Part shown: positions 1-10,385 of the stretch, one piece after another
Position numbering within the stretch: position 1 is the stretch's first letter
Layout: every line of letters starts with the position of its first letter
DNA from: Paragonimus westermani
Lineage: Eukaryota > Platyhelminthes > Trematoda > Plagiorchiida > Troglotrematidae
Assembly (NCBI GenBank): GCA_008508345.1
Contig: QNGE01000885.1
Span: forward strand, 132,340 to 196,339
DNA length: 64,000 nt
Direction of reading: 5' to 3'
Position numbers and translations under genes: made by a program
Notes under the pieces: model-generated
Databases searched by the model: none
The model's input: the letters and a program-made list of their open reading frames with translations, nothing else
What the model was told of the DNA's origin: nothing

Positions 1-49
1 CATCAGAAAGTGTATTCAGTAATACTGATAAACAGTCTTGGAACTATAA

Positions 50-160
50 GCAAGGAAGGTATTTATGAATAACAAGTTGTGCAAAGCACAGCAGTTTTCA
101 ACATCTTCCTACAAAACCGCCAAGAGGGTAGGTTGTTTTTCCCCGAGGATAAAAACGGGC
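50..160 (+). repeat. Dispersed repeat A, copy 1
   Basis: About 110 bases beginning gcaaggaaggtatttatgaa recur at 2329-2440 in the same orientation with roughly 80 percent identity and small indels. The shared part covers the AGCACAGCAGTT segment and CCGAGGATAAAAAC. No coding content is recognised in it. Confidence 0.75.
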
Positions 161-2328
161 TCATTCCACTCTTACACATATCATGGAGTTTATTCATCTG
201 AACAGATGAATCGAGACCCACTTCATGTTCTGTGTTGAATAAGCCATTTAATGTGTGCATAGTGGGCTAAACATACCAATCTGACTTAACTTTAAGAGTG
301 GTCTTAGCGATCGATCATTTGCGTTCCACATTTGCGATTCCTGATTGGCACTCAGATTTCGGTGACGGTGTTGGTTTGAACTTGTGTGTACAACCTACCT
401 GAACCTGGTTCAATAGCCAGGGAACACAACGCAATCTCACTAAGAGGTCTTTAGGATGATCAAATAGTTCTTACAGTCGCTGCCTTTGTGAACTCAATTT
501 ACGGGTGAGAATAATACTATATCAATTCATGTTAGACTAATCCTTCAAATCGGAATGACTTTTCCCAATGCATATGTATATTCTACAGTTTAACATGTTG
601 GGTATTGTCGTTACAGCTGTGGTAGAAAAGGGTCATGGAAACCAAGAAGGGCAAATGGAATGCTGAGTGCTTAATGAATTGTGAATAAGATAAGTGGGAA
701 ACGCAGCGATTATCAGATTATCAGAATGTTATTGGCTACCATTTTCAACAATGTCCGAATGCCCTAGTTATCAAATATAATCTTTGTCCTGTGAACCCAA
801 GCCGAACCGCTGGAATACCCTAACAAGTTAGGGTTTGAATTCTAAAGACTCATTTCGCGGAACACTTGTGGTGTACTAGCTACTGGGTAGTCATATTTGA
901 AATAAACCACCATACACGGAGCAAGAAGTATCAGACAATGTGTTGGAATATTAAAGACGTATCAGACTCAAGGACGTTTGTGGAGCGAGATTTTTACTCC
1001 GACTGGGTTTTCTAGTTCTGAAACCACGTCGACAATCCTAAGATGATGTCTCAACCATGTGCAGTTAATATTCTGGATGAACCGGTGAAGAGGGGATATT
1101 CGGTTAAGGTGCTGGCAAACTGTTTTAACTTCATAGGCTGACTTCTTGTGCTGTCATTTTGTGCGCTAGACCACTCAGAGAAAGAGAGAGATCATGCCAG
1201 CGCTGAAGATAGCCTGATTTTGCAACCAATATCCTGAATTCCGTTATAGCATACATGATCTCGTCGGAGGTTACAGCAGCCTTAACATAACTTGTAGGGT
1301 GAATAACCATATCGGCCCCAGCAGTAGTCTGCAGCAGACTATATGGAGTGTAAGTGATTGATAACTACTTTTTAAAAGAAAAATCAGCCAAAAATGACCG
1401 TCCAGTAAGCAACGATGACATCGGACGTTTAGGTGAGCACACTGAATGCCTTACCATCGATTGCAAAACACACTGGCTGACTACTACTGATAGTAAATAT
1501 CATGATGTCAGAACAATGACACGATATTTCGTATTCAAACTGGCTTGCACCCGATTTAACATGATTGTGCACTGTTCGATGAGTTGTCAAGTTTCACCTT
1601 ACCAACTCAAATAGAATGAGCAGTGTTACATCCGATGGGCAGATTTCCCGTTGTATATGAGCATCCGTTGTCCCGGAAACGTGCTATCGCATGCAGGACA
1701 CAAAAATGTATTCAAAGTGAAAAAGACCGGACTTGTTAGCTTTCATAGTTAATAGTTTTTCAAGGTTATTGGCAATGACCTCTTCGCTGCAAACTAGCGG
1801 AAGAAGCCAAGGAAAACCCACGATCTGCGCATAGATCGGAAACCGTAAAGAGAGAGGCATACAGTAACTGATAAAACGCTAGACTATGTTTAGGTGCACG
1901 CATAAATAACTTATGAAACAGTGGACTGTGGAAACATTGCACTAATGTGGATGAACTAACTTATATCAAACGAGGTGAAAGGCTACTAATATTCTTGACA
2001 AGTTTGCAACCAAATCGCCAATTTAACCGCTTACGAATTCCTTCGCAGTTTGATATAATCTCGTTTTATTTTAAAATTCGTAGGGGAAAATTCGCTCAGT
2101 ATGCCGTAGACAGTTTTGTGAACAAGTTGATCATATGGTTTATGACTTTGGTGGTAAAATTCACGCCAAGACTCTACACGAAAGACTAACGGAAATCACA
2201 AATACTGACAATAAAAGATTCACTTGGTGACTGATTGCAAAAGTAAACTTCAGCTTGAACTTTAGACTGGAAATTGTGTTCTATGTGAGGCTGAAGTATA
2301 AAAACGTTACTGCTTAGTCGTGCTCCAC
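161..2328. other. No gene recognised
   Basis: Open frames here are short (up to 86 codons), show no protein family features and sit in AT-rich sequence. It is either intergenic or intronic to an unseen gene. Confidence 0.6.
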
Positions 2329-2440
2329 GCAAGGAAGGTATTTATGAATAACTAGTTTCGCAGAGCACAGCAGTTCTGAACATCTTACTAAAAAAAACCA
2401 CCAGGAGGGAAGGCGGTTGTTCTCCGAGGATAAAAACCAG
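2329..2440 (+). repeat. Dispersed repeat A, copy 2
   Basis: This is the direct counterpart of 50-160, sharing the start gcaaggaaggtatttatgaa and the CCGAGGATAAAAAC segment. The two copies are 2.28 kb apart, which could be two insertions of one family or an old segmental duplication. Confidence 0.75.
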
Positions 2441-5078
2441 TCCTCTCACGACCACACCATTTTGCAGGTATCTCGTTTGAAGATCGAAAATGATCTCCAT
2501 TTGCCATTCACGTATATCCTGTTTATTCTACGTAAGTGTTGGTTGTGAACCATCACTCAAACTTTATTCTCCACTGTTGAGCTTCTGGCGGGACATTCTT
2601 TTTTTCATTCTTCTCCACTTCTATAGGCAGCCGTCTCTCCTGGTTGGCAGTTATTTCTCACTCCCGTGTGATTTCTTTCCACTGATTCACCTGTTTTCAG
2701 TGACGACTCTTCAGGCAGGGTTCAGTAGACGCGTATCTCGTGAACAATATTTTAAACATCTGTTTTTAAAGGAACTTCTGTTAGCAGAACACCCACATCT
2801 CCTTACATCGCAGACAGTATTTACAATGAAAATGAACTGTTGGTCTGCAACTAACCTCAAACAATTCTTCATTTTTTCTGTAATAGTGTCGTATTAAGAT
2901 ACGCCAATTGTGTTGCTACTGCATGCTTACTGTGAATAACCACTGTGTGTGCTGACTGAATATTCACCCATCTAGAATAACCAAATGGATTTTTTACACA
3001 CGTCTATTGTTCACTGATGAATGGATATCTTATATAAAGTCCGGACACTATAAGAAAGATAAATTAAGAAATAGCTTTGGTGAAAATCACGTGTAACATA
3101 AATAAGTAAGTTGTGTTATTGCCCCCCAAGACACGTTATTTACGTTGTTAGTGGAATGAGAACAACCCAAAACAACGTTATGAACATACTCCAAAAGAAT
3201 AGTTTAACCCGATACAGGCGGTTCTCGAAAGTATGGAAGAAGTATATGAAGTTGGAGAGCGCCATGAAGTAAACGGAATGCGATAACGTGTGACACATTT
3301 AAGTCCCATATCAGAAAAACTATTATCACGTAGGTACTATTAATAGTAACAATGATGCTGATCATAGTGTTAATAAATACTACTGTCATCATTATGATCG
3401 ACAGCAGTACCTTCATCCTCATTGTTGGAACTGTTTACATTTCTCTGGTACGTTTGATGGCCCATGTTTGATAGGACATCAAATTTTGAATTAATTGAAT
3501 CGTGCTTGGTTTGTTTTTAGAAAATCGGTCCTCGGTTTATTGCGTACAGTGTAAAAGTATGATAAATCTATGTTTAATTGTCCACAAAGAATGTTTCGTA
3601 GATTTCTCTTTCTTTCTGTCTATCACCGTGTGTTCAATAAAGCCATCTTGTTTCGTTTTGTTTTGTTTGACATACAGTCACCTTCATTTATGCGTGTATG
3701 CTTTAATGAGCTCAGTTTATAATGAATGGTGATCACTTTGCAAAACCTCGTTCTGGCTGCTCCATTTTGAACTTTTATTCGGTCAGATAATTCAAATATT
3801 TGGTTATTTTGCATTCAGGATGAGAGAGCATTCTATCGTATTTTTGACAGTGATGCTGTATAAATTCCAATCATCTGGATTATCTATTCGAACGTTCGTT
3901 GAAGAAAATCCTCTTAATCAATCTGAATAACCAACGTTTCTGGAAATGTTGATTACGTGTCACTGGGCGGATTGTCTTAAGTCGCTAGGACCGAGCTAGC
4001 AGTCACAAGCACAACCATCAGCAGCAACATCAAATTCATCCTAATTATCTTCACAATCATAATCACTATCTCCACTTTTGTCATTAATATTATTAATGAC
4101 GTTATTGTTGATAGCATGATGGTGATGATGATAATCGTCACCACCTGAGTCCAGTTTCACCCTGAGTTTCTCATGTGGTTAGGTTTGTCACACGAACGCT
4201 TTAAGTTCACTGGGAACAACCCAGGTTCTAGTTGAGTTTATTATCGAGATAGTCAAGAACCACAGCTGTTTGACGATTTGCAAACCATCTTCTTTCATCC
4301 TTGTATCGAGGCATGAAAATATTGACTAAAAATTTAGTGTATTCTGTACATATATGGTCCGTTTGCTTCATATCTATGCCCGTGTGCATAGGTGTAGCTG
4401 CAGTGGTGGTATTTTTCATCCTAATAATCAGTTGTGACCAATGCACCGAAGTCACTTAAAGTAGTCGGTCTTATCTGGAGTTGCTAAACTTCGCCAACAT
4501 GCTGCTTTTCCGGTTGGGAGTGCACGGTGCCTTAAACCCAATAGCTTCATTAGCCGCAAAATATCCAGGTTTGAAGGTGTTACGTATCTACCGTCAAACC
4601 ACAATAAGGAGCACATTTCATTTTTTCTTATAGAGGAAGCCACGGAACTTAGTTTATTAAACCCTTACGTGGGTGTGTTTACGCCAAGCAGTGAAACGAC
4701 CTGATTGTCCTTGAGTATACGGCAGCATCTGCAAGACAGTTTCCTTCAGTCTGAGTGCGGTTGATTAACACAATACTTTTGTTATAGCTAACAGTTGACA
4801 TGCTTACCTGAATTTCCATCCCCTTGCTATCTTAGCGATACTGAGCGTGAAATGGTCGGGTAAATATTTATATATAATTTCCGTTCTCTGTTAAATTCCA
4901 CAATATTAGATAGAGTCATGTTATGCTACCAGGCATGTCGGTGTATTACTAAGCCATTGTTGGGTTCACACTGCAAATATTTTTTTAAGAATGTTAAGGG
5001 GTGCCCAAAACTGTTCTTCGGACTTTAAACAAATTATAATACTAGCATATTCCAGATCAGTTCCGCCTGAATTTTAAG
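2441..5078. other. No gene recognised; short ATG/TCA-rich simple sequence
   Basis: A 135-codon frame (2490-2897) has no recognisable domain. Degenerate TCA/ATG trinucleotide tracts occur around 3,340-3,400 and 4,005-4,140, relics of microsatellites. Nothing else is supportable. Confidence 0.55.
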
Positions 5079-5142
5079 CAAGGAGCTATCCAGGTGGCTC
5101 TTAACGTTGTTATTCTCAATCTGTTTATCAAGGAGCTATCCA
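5079..5142 (+). mobile_element. Short repeat-B insertion with 14-bp target-site duplication
   Basis: The 14-mer CAAGGAGCTATCCA occurs at 5079-5092 and again at 5129-5142. Between them are 36 bases (GGTGGCTC...TCTGTTTAT) that match the end of the element at 21464-21533 and 53518-53580. An exact flanking duplication around family sequence is the signature of a retro-inserted, internally deleted or 5'-truncated copy. Confidence 0.6.
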
Positions 5143-6958
5143 AATACTGAGCAACAGATACTGCTTTATTCAAACTTTGAGCTAGCCATTTTCTTAGTTA
5201 ATTGCTCAGGCAATGTGTTCTCTGTAGAGCAACCTGAAAGAAAAATTCAATGAAACCGTTTGAAATGATTTCCGCGACTAATAAACAGAGAGATTGTAGC
5301 GCTGCGCTTGACCCTCATGAACCGACTAACTACAATGGGCGTAATCTTCATCATCAGCATCATCAACGTGGTTGCCGTTTTTATCATCATCGACATATGG
5401 ATGACTCGCACTGATAGCCCCGGAACGGCCAGAAGAAGATTATGCTCTAATTAAAAAGTGCGAAAGTGAGAAGGGTAGGCAAAAACAAGTAACCAACCAA
5501 TCGGCGTCATATTATCTCATATTTGTGGCTGTATCGCAGCATATTCCGAACTGTGCAATAGTCTGGCGTCATTCCAACTAGACATATTCTCCAGCTCAGA
5601 GACCAGGGAATGGTTGCAACCACTGCTGCATTACTTCAGACGTCATGCCTAACCATTCACCATACTCAATAGGTCATTTTTAGAAGAAAATATCAGCGCG
5701 GTTCTCCCAGAATGCCCCGGACACACTTGGCGGAAAGTGTGAAGTAAGCCAACTCCACTGGAAATCCGGGACACAGTTTAGCGGTCGGGCGTCTCTGGGA
5801 CGTTCGTCTTAAGTCGAAAGTCTAGCTGGTTTCCAAAGCGCCGCAGAATATCCAGGTGCGCCGTAAGTTTATGTTCCCGAAGTTATTTAACAGACATAAC
5901 AAGGAATCCTCCGTCACTGATGGTGTATTCTGTTCATCTAAGTTCAGCTAGCGTCTTCCTTGCTTTCTCTTGTACGGGTTTGCCATACATGAACAGATCT
6001 GACCGATGGGCTGAGCGAAATCAGTAGTACTGAGGTCGGTTGAAGTCAGAATACTCAAGACTTCTGCATGAATCAAATTTTGCACAAAAATTATACAAAC
6101 ACCATCAGTTCCACCTTCCCACTGTAGTAATCTCCAAACCTGGCAGCCACTCGCCCTGGTCGCAAGAGTACTATAGCGGACAGATTCACTACTGATGCCC
6201 ATTTGAAGAACCTTCACTTTACCATTTTGAGAAAGGGGTCAGTCTAGTTATGGTGTCATGTTGCACACTGCAAAACACACACAGGATGGCATCGCTCAAA
6301 ATAACGGTCTTACGCACTTTAATTGTTAACCATGTGGTCGACGTTTAAATAGAGTTCGATCTGACAGCGTTATCGTCACGTTTTCAAGCAGAGGAATTGG
6401 GCTCACTATTGGTCACGAAAACATTTTTAAATGTTTGCTTCATCGAAAGAGGTATATAGTGGAAAAGTATTCCTCATCCAGTAAAAATGTTTCTGGTGAG
6501 GAGTTCTTTCTGTAGAGACTTCTTTCATGGGGGAAAACTGTAGTTACTTCATGACATTTCCATCTTCGTTCCTAGATTATTTGTCTCAGGTATGACTGGA
6601 CAATCTAACATTAGTTACTATTTATATCAACTCTGTGGTTGTTTAAAAGAATAGGGAGTAAATGAACGAGTGAGGTTACGCATTGTCGTTGATTGTTTTC
6701 AAATTGATTAATCTGATATTACCGTTCTGAGTAACGCTATATGGACTGGTAGTCTAGCTGGCAGGAGTTTCAGGTCGTAATTTGACTATTCCTGGTCTGA
6801 TTCTCTGTACACCTATCTCTCTGGTAGGTCACAGTAAACGAAGGAACAGAAAATTGCAAAACTGTTGTGTGATCATTGAAACATATGAGAACAAAACCAG
6901 TTTGCTTTTTTGCGTGCATGAACTGCAAAGAAATCATGACATCAAAAGTTACTTAAAC
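5143..6958. other. No gene assembled
   Basis: A TCATCATCAGCATCATCAA-like simple tract lies near 5,349-5,390. A minus-strand 89-codon frame at 5948-6217 contains a stretch weakly like a vWA second strand. Nothing firmer is seen. Confidence 0.45.
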
Positions 6959-7078
6959 CTGCCTTTTTCACAACGTCATTCAAATAATCCTTCACATAGA
7001 ATTCGTATGAAAACAAATCCACAAAATTCGACGCGTCCACAAGAAATACCACATCAGCACGTAGACGCCGAACGCAAT
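6959..7078 (-). CDS. Isolated exon candidate with vWA domain start
   Basis: A strong acceptor (gattccatctacctcag) precedes 120 bases that enter and leave in phase 1; the donor is gtttaag, or gtaact six bases later. The product CVRRLRADVVFLVDASNFVD followed by an amphipathic YEFYVKDYLNDVV helix is the typical first strand, metal-site loop and first helix of a von Willebrand factor A domain. The metal-site motif is DASNF rather than DxSxS, so ion binding may be lost. A possible second-strand fragment (SESVR.YSTLA) lies in order near 6,130-6,200 on the same strand, but no gene could be assembled. It may be a real exon of a collagen- or matrilin-like gene or a decayed copy. Confidence 0.4.
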
Positions 7079-7865
7079 CTGAGGTAGATGGAATCATATG
7101 GTATGAGAGGACAGATAGACGGGTATCATCCGGTATGGAAGCTTTTACTAAAAACATTTGGTAGGTCTGGGGTGTGGTGTTCAACTCATATTCGTGCTCA
7201 AATTGCGAACGTTCTTAAGTTATATACTTGACAAATACACTTTCAGAAAAGGGACAACTGCTTTATTTGTTCATAGTATCAAAGTATGGAGCAGTAAGTC
7301 ATGAACAGCCGCAAACAGTGTTGGTTGATGCAAAAGTTTCTTATCAGTCACTTAACTACCTACCGCTGTTTCTGATTAACTGCATGGAACATTCCAGAGT
7401 AGTGGCTTACTTTGTAGAGCTATACAGGAAAAATCAAAATTTTCTAATTGATCTGAAAACTTCGTACTAATTCCTTACACATCTTTTCATGTGGACTCAC
7501 ATTTAGCTACCTGCCGCTGATCAACTTAGTGATACGTGTTAACAATTGTGGTGAGGGTAGGAAATGAGTCTACCGCACTGAGGTGTTTTTGACTGCATTT
7601 TACAATCCTCCAAGTTACATCAAGTAAAACGGAATTAAAATGATCAAACATTCAGTCAGTACAGTCATAAAAGTGGCAAGTAGAAATTTATTGACGATTA
7701 TAAGTCAGTCGTGAGCAGACTGAGAAATCTACAAATAAGAGGTTAACATATATTCGTGTATATAAAATTGGAATTAACGTAACAGTTACTAGGTCACCTC
7801 ATAAAGCGACTGGGCAATCTGAGTACTTCTGTCAGGTGAATATTGTTGGGCAGTTCCATAGGATC
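7079..7865. other. No gene recognised
   Basis: Unique AT-rich sequence with only short frames and no repeat family recognised. Confidence 0.5.
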
Positions 7866-8045
7866 ATCCAGTCGTGCCTAATGGGAGGTAAGCCGTAGAG
7901 TGATCAACTTTGTGAGTAAGTGGCCAGAGATATAGTCCCGGCCGTGACAAGGATGTGCACCACTGACGAGCTTGATTTTCATGTCGAAAGAAGTTGATTA
8001 AAAAGTCCCTGGGAATATGGAAGTTGCGATCAGTCTTAAGTGACA
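7866..8045 (+). mobile_element. Hammerhead SINE, decayed copy 1
   Basis: The copy begins with the family start TCGTGCCTAATGGGAGG and keeps the box-B region (TAGTCCCGGCCGTGACAAGGA) and the ribozyme start TGCACCACTGACGAGC. Stem II and the tail are badly diverged (TTTTCATGTCGAAAG, then GCGATCAGTCTTAAGTG). The ribozyme is not expected to work. Aligned by eye to the copies at 10240 and 14325. Confidence 0.7.
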
Positions 8046-9877
8046 TTCTATTCAAAGATATAAATGAGTCTTTGAAAAATGTAGAAGGTCGGTAGAAAAC
8101 AACCTAAGCTGAGACTAACCTGTATGATAGGCATACCAAAAGCGAAGACGGAAGAGGTCTCGTTAAGCCTCCTTCTTCCTTTGGGTAATTTAGTGCATCA
8201 GAAGTCCGACAGGTAGTCTGTTGATAAGCTTAGCCTTGGTTGTGGCACTTTAAGTTCATATTGTGCAAAGAACCCTTTTGAATCGACAAACACTCCGGAA
8301 GGCATTTTAGTGAATTCATAAGACGTACTCTGCCGATATGGACTCAGTGATTACGAATATAACTGTTTTTGAGAGGGTGGATATTTTTACTCTAATATCT
8401 TTCTCCGCAAACATACTGCGGTTCTTGTTCGCTTGTGCAGAGAAGCATTCGAGTTAAAGTTGAAGGATGCGTTTACTAGTAAACCGACGACATAGTGAAA
8501 GGGTTCTTTGAGTCGGGCATTGGAGAACACCCTTCCACGTATGATTGAAGGCCAAATTATTCTGACATTAGCGGCCTCTGCGTATGTAATATATATACAT
8601 TCCGAACTTTACCAATGACGGTCACATTAAAGTCTCATAAGCTGCATTAAAGCCATCCGGAAAAGAAAGTAAGTGATAATTATGCTCTCTTAGACATCGT
8701 GCTCAGCAGCCATCTCGATCGCATGATACGTCGCCCTGTTCACCACAAGCTGACCAGAAGTTTCCAAACCTTACAGTTTCTTTATCTGAACCCTCTACGT
8801 ATAAACCATATTCAATCTGAAAGTTGCACCATAAGGTCCGATACATGCATATAGCCGCAGGCTGCAGCGTAGTAAACTATTGCAGGGAACACCTTTCGAA
8901 TAATGTCTATCATGAAAAAAGTCAGCGTTATGTGTAACAACCAGGGGTCAGTTGCAAATCCACTTCAGAATGTTTCGAGAAAACAGACACACGCTAATCC
9001 GGATTTCAAGGCTTACCCAGTAACGAAGGATGTAGACCAAAACTTGAAATTTGCTCTGAAGCGCCATCATCCTATAGCTGAATTGCGCACCCTATTCTCC
9101 ATTCGTAGAATTGTTCCACATGTCTGTGACCTTAGCTTACCCGCTCAGTTTATTACTCACTTAATCTGTCAGTTCATTTGCAGTTGAGGTGGTACATACA
9201 TCAAAAAAACGATGGGAATCATATTGCGGCGGACCGTTGAGAGTCCCTGAAAATCGTCACCGATAAAAAGTGTGCAACATACGTTGGCAACTGGACGCCT
9301 CAGCAACAGCCTAGCGTTGTCAACGCGAGACAGCTTAAAGAACGGATGACCAGATTTCTTCTTTCAGTGTTGCTAATTGGTATAAACCATAAATTATTAA
9401 CGTTTTGCAGTAAATGCTGATCAAGGAACTTTGTTCGGTTCTTTGTGTTGCCGGGGCTAATGATAACGTCCACCCCGCCAAGTTCTTGACATATGGATTA
9501 CATTGTCGTTGCTTTTTGCAGTAGGGTGATTCCATTTAAGCTGACTAGTTCATGTGTCCAACCGACTAGCGTTAACTAAATGTCACCTTCCCACGGTACG
9601 TCCTTATATGTCACATCACGAATTTAGATACCGGACGGTTATCACTTCAGAGATAGTAGTGATCTTTTAGAGTATGAACACTTTTTGCTCAGTTTCTGGA
9701 CAAAATTTCATGTCTACCTGCGCACTGTTTCAAGCGCTGCTATAAGAAGTCAGCTTTTTTGTTAAAAAAAAGCTCACTGACTATGTGATCCAATATGTTG
9801 ATACACACCAATGCCCTTTAATTCGCATGCAATACATGATTATAAAAGTGAACTTTGGAACATTACAGGGCTAATCA
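8046..9877. other. No gene recognised
   Basis: One 94-codon frame at 8903-9187 has no recognisable family and no convincing splice context. The rest is unique non-coding sequence up to the assembly gap. Confidence 0.5.
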
Positions 9878-10239
9878 NNNNNNNNNNNNNNNNNNNNNNN
9901 NNNNNNNNNNNNNNNNNNNNNNNNNNNNNNNNNNNNNNNNNNNNNNNNNNNNNNNNNNNNNNNNNNNNNNNNNNNNNNNNNNNNNNNNNNNNNNNNNNNN
10001 NNNNNNNNNNNNNNNNNNNNNNNNNNNNNNNNNNNNNNNNNNNNNNNNNNNNNNNNNNNNNNNNNNNNNNNNNNNNNNNNNNNNNNNNNNNNNNNNNNNN
10101 NNNNNNNNNNNNNNNNNNNNNNNNNNNNNNNNNNNNNNNNNNNNNNNNNNNNNNNNNNNNNNNNNNNNNNNNNNNNNNNNNNNNNNNNNNNNNNNNNNNN
10201 NNNNNNNNNNNNNNNNNNNNNNNNNNNNNNNNNNNNNNN
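9878..10239. other. Assembly gap (362 N)
   Basis: A run of undetermined bases. It removes the 5' half of the hammerhead SINE that resumes at 10240, so the gap was probably caused by that repeat. Open frames reported across it are artefacts. Confidence 0.99.
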
Positions 10240-10385
10240 GCAAGGATATGCACTACTGACGAGCTCTAATGAGAGCGAAACTCGAGTCTAGTGCTTCTTT
10301 TCGAAAGAGGCTGGCTGCAAAGTCTATCTGAATGCGAACGCTGCGATCAAATGTGAGTGACGGTCAACTTGAAAATAAAACCAAA
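10240..10385 (+). mobile_element. Hammerhead SINE copy 2, 5' part lost in gap
   Basis: The copy starts in the gap at GCAAGGATATGCACTACTG and continues through the ribozyme and the CGAAAGAGGCTGGCTG segment to the family 3' end GATCAAATGTGAGTGACGGT / CAACTTGAAAATAAAA. It is about 90 percent identical to the complete copy at 14325-14540. Confidence 0.85.
10250..10294 (+). ncRNA. Type I hammerhead ribozyme (intact)
   Basis: All conserved elements are present. Stem I 5' strand GCACTA (10250-10255) pairs fully with TAGTGC (10289-10294). The core CTGACGA is at 10256-10262, stem II GCTCT/AGAGC with an AATG loop at 10263-10276, GAAA at 10277-10280 and a minimal stem III C-TCGA-G at 10281-10286. The cleavage triplet GTC ends at 10288, so scission is predicted between 10288 and 10289. 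The very short stem III resembles natural retroelement hammerheads that work best as dimers. Activity is inferred, not shown. Confidence 0.85.

Noticed and set aside
2490..2897. 135-codon plus frame near the second repeat-A copy
   Set aside because: No domain, no splice context, hydrophobic low-information composition; treated as chance.
9811..10269. Open frames of 122-152 codons across the N run
   Set aside because: They consist almost only of undetermined bases.
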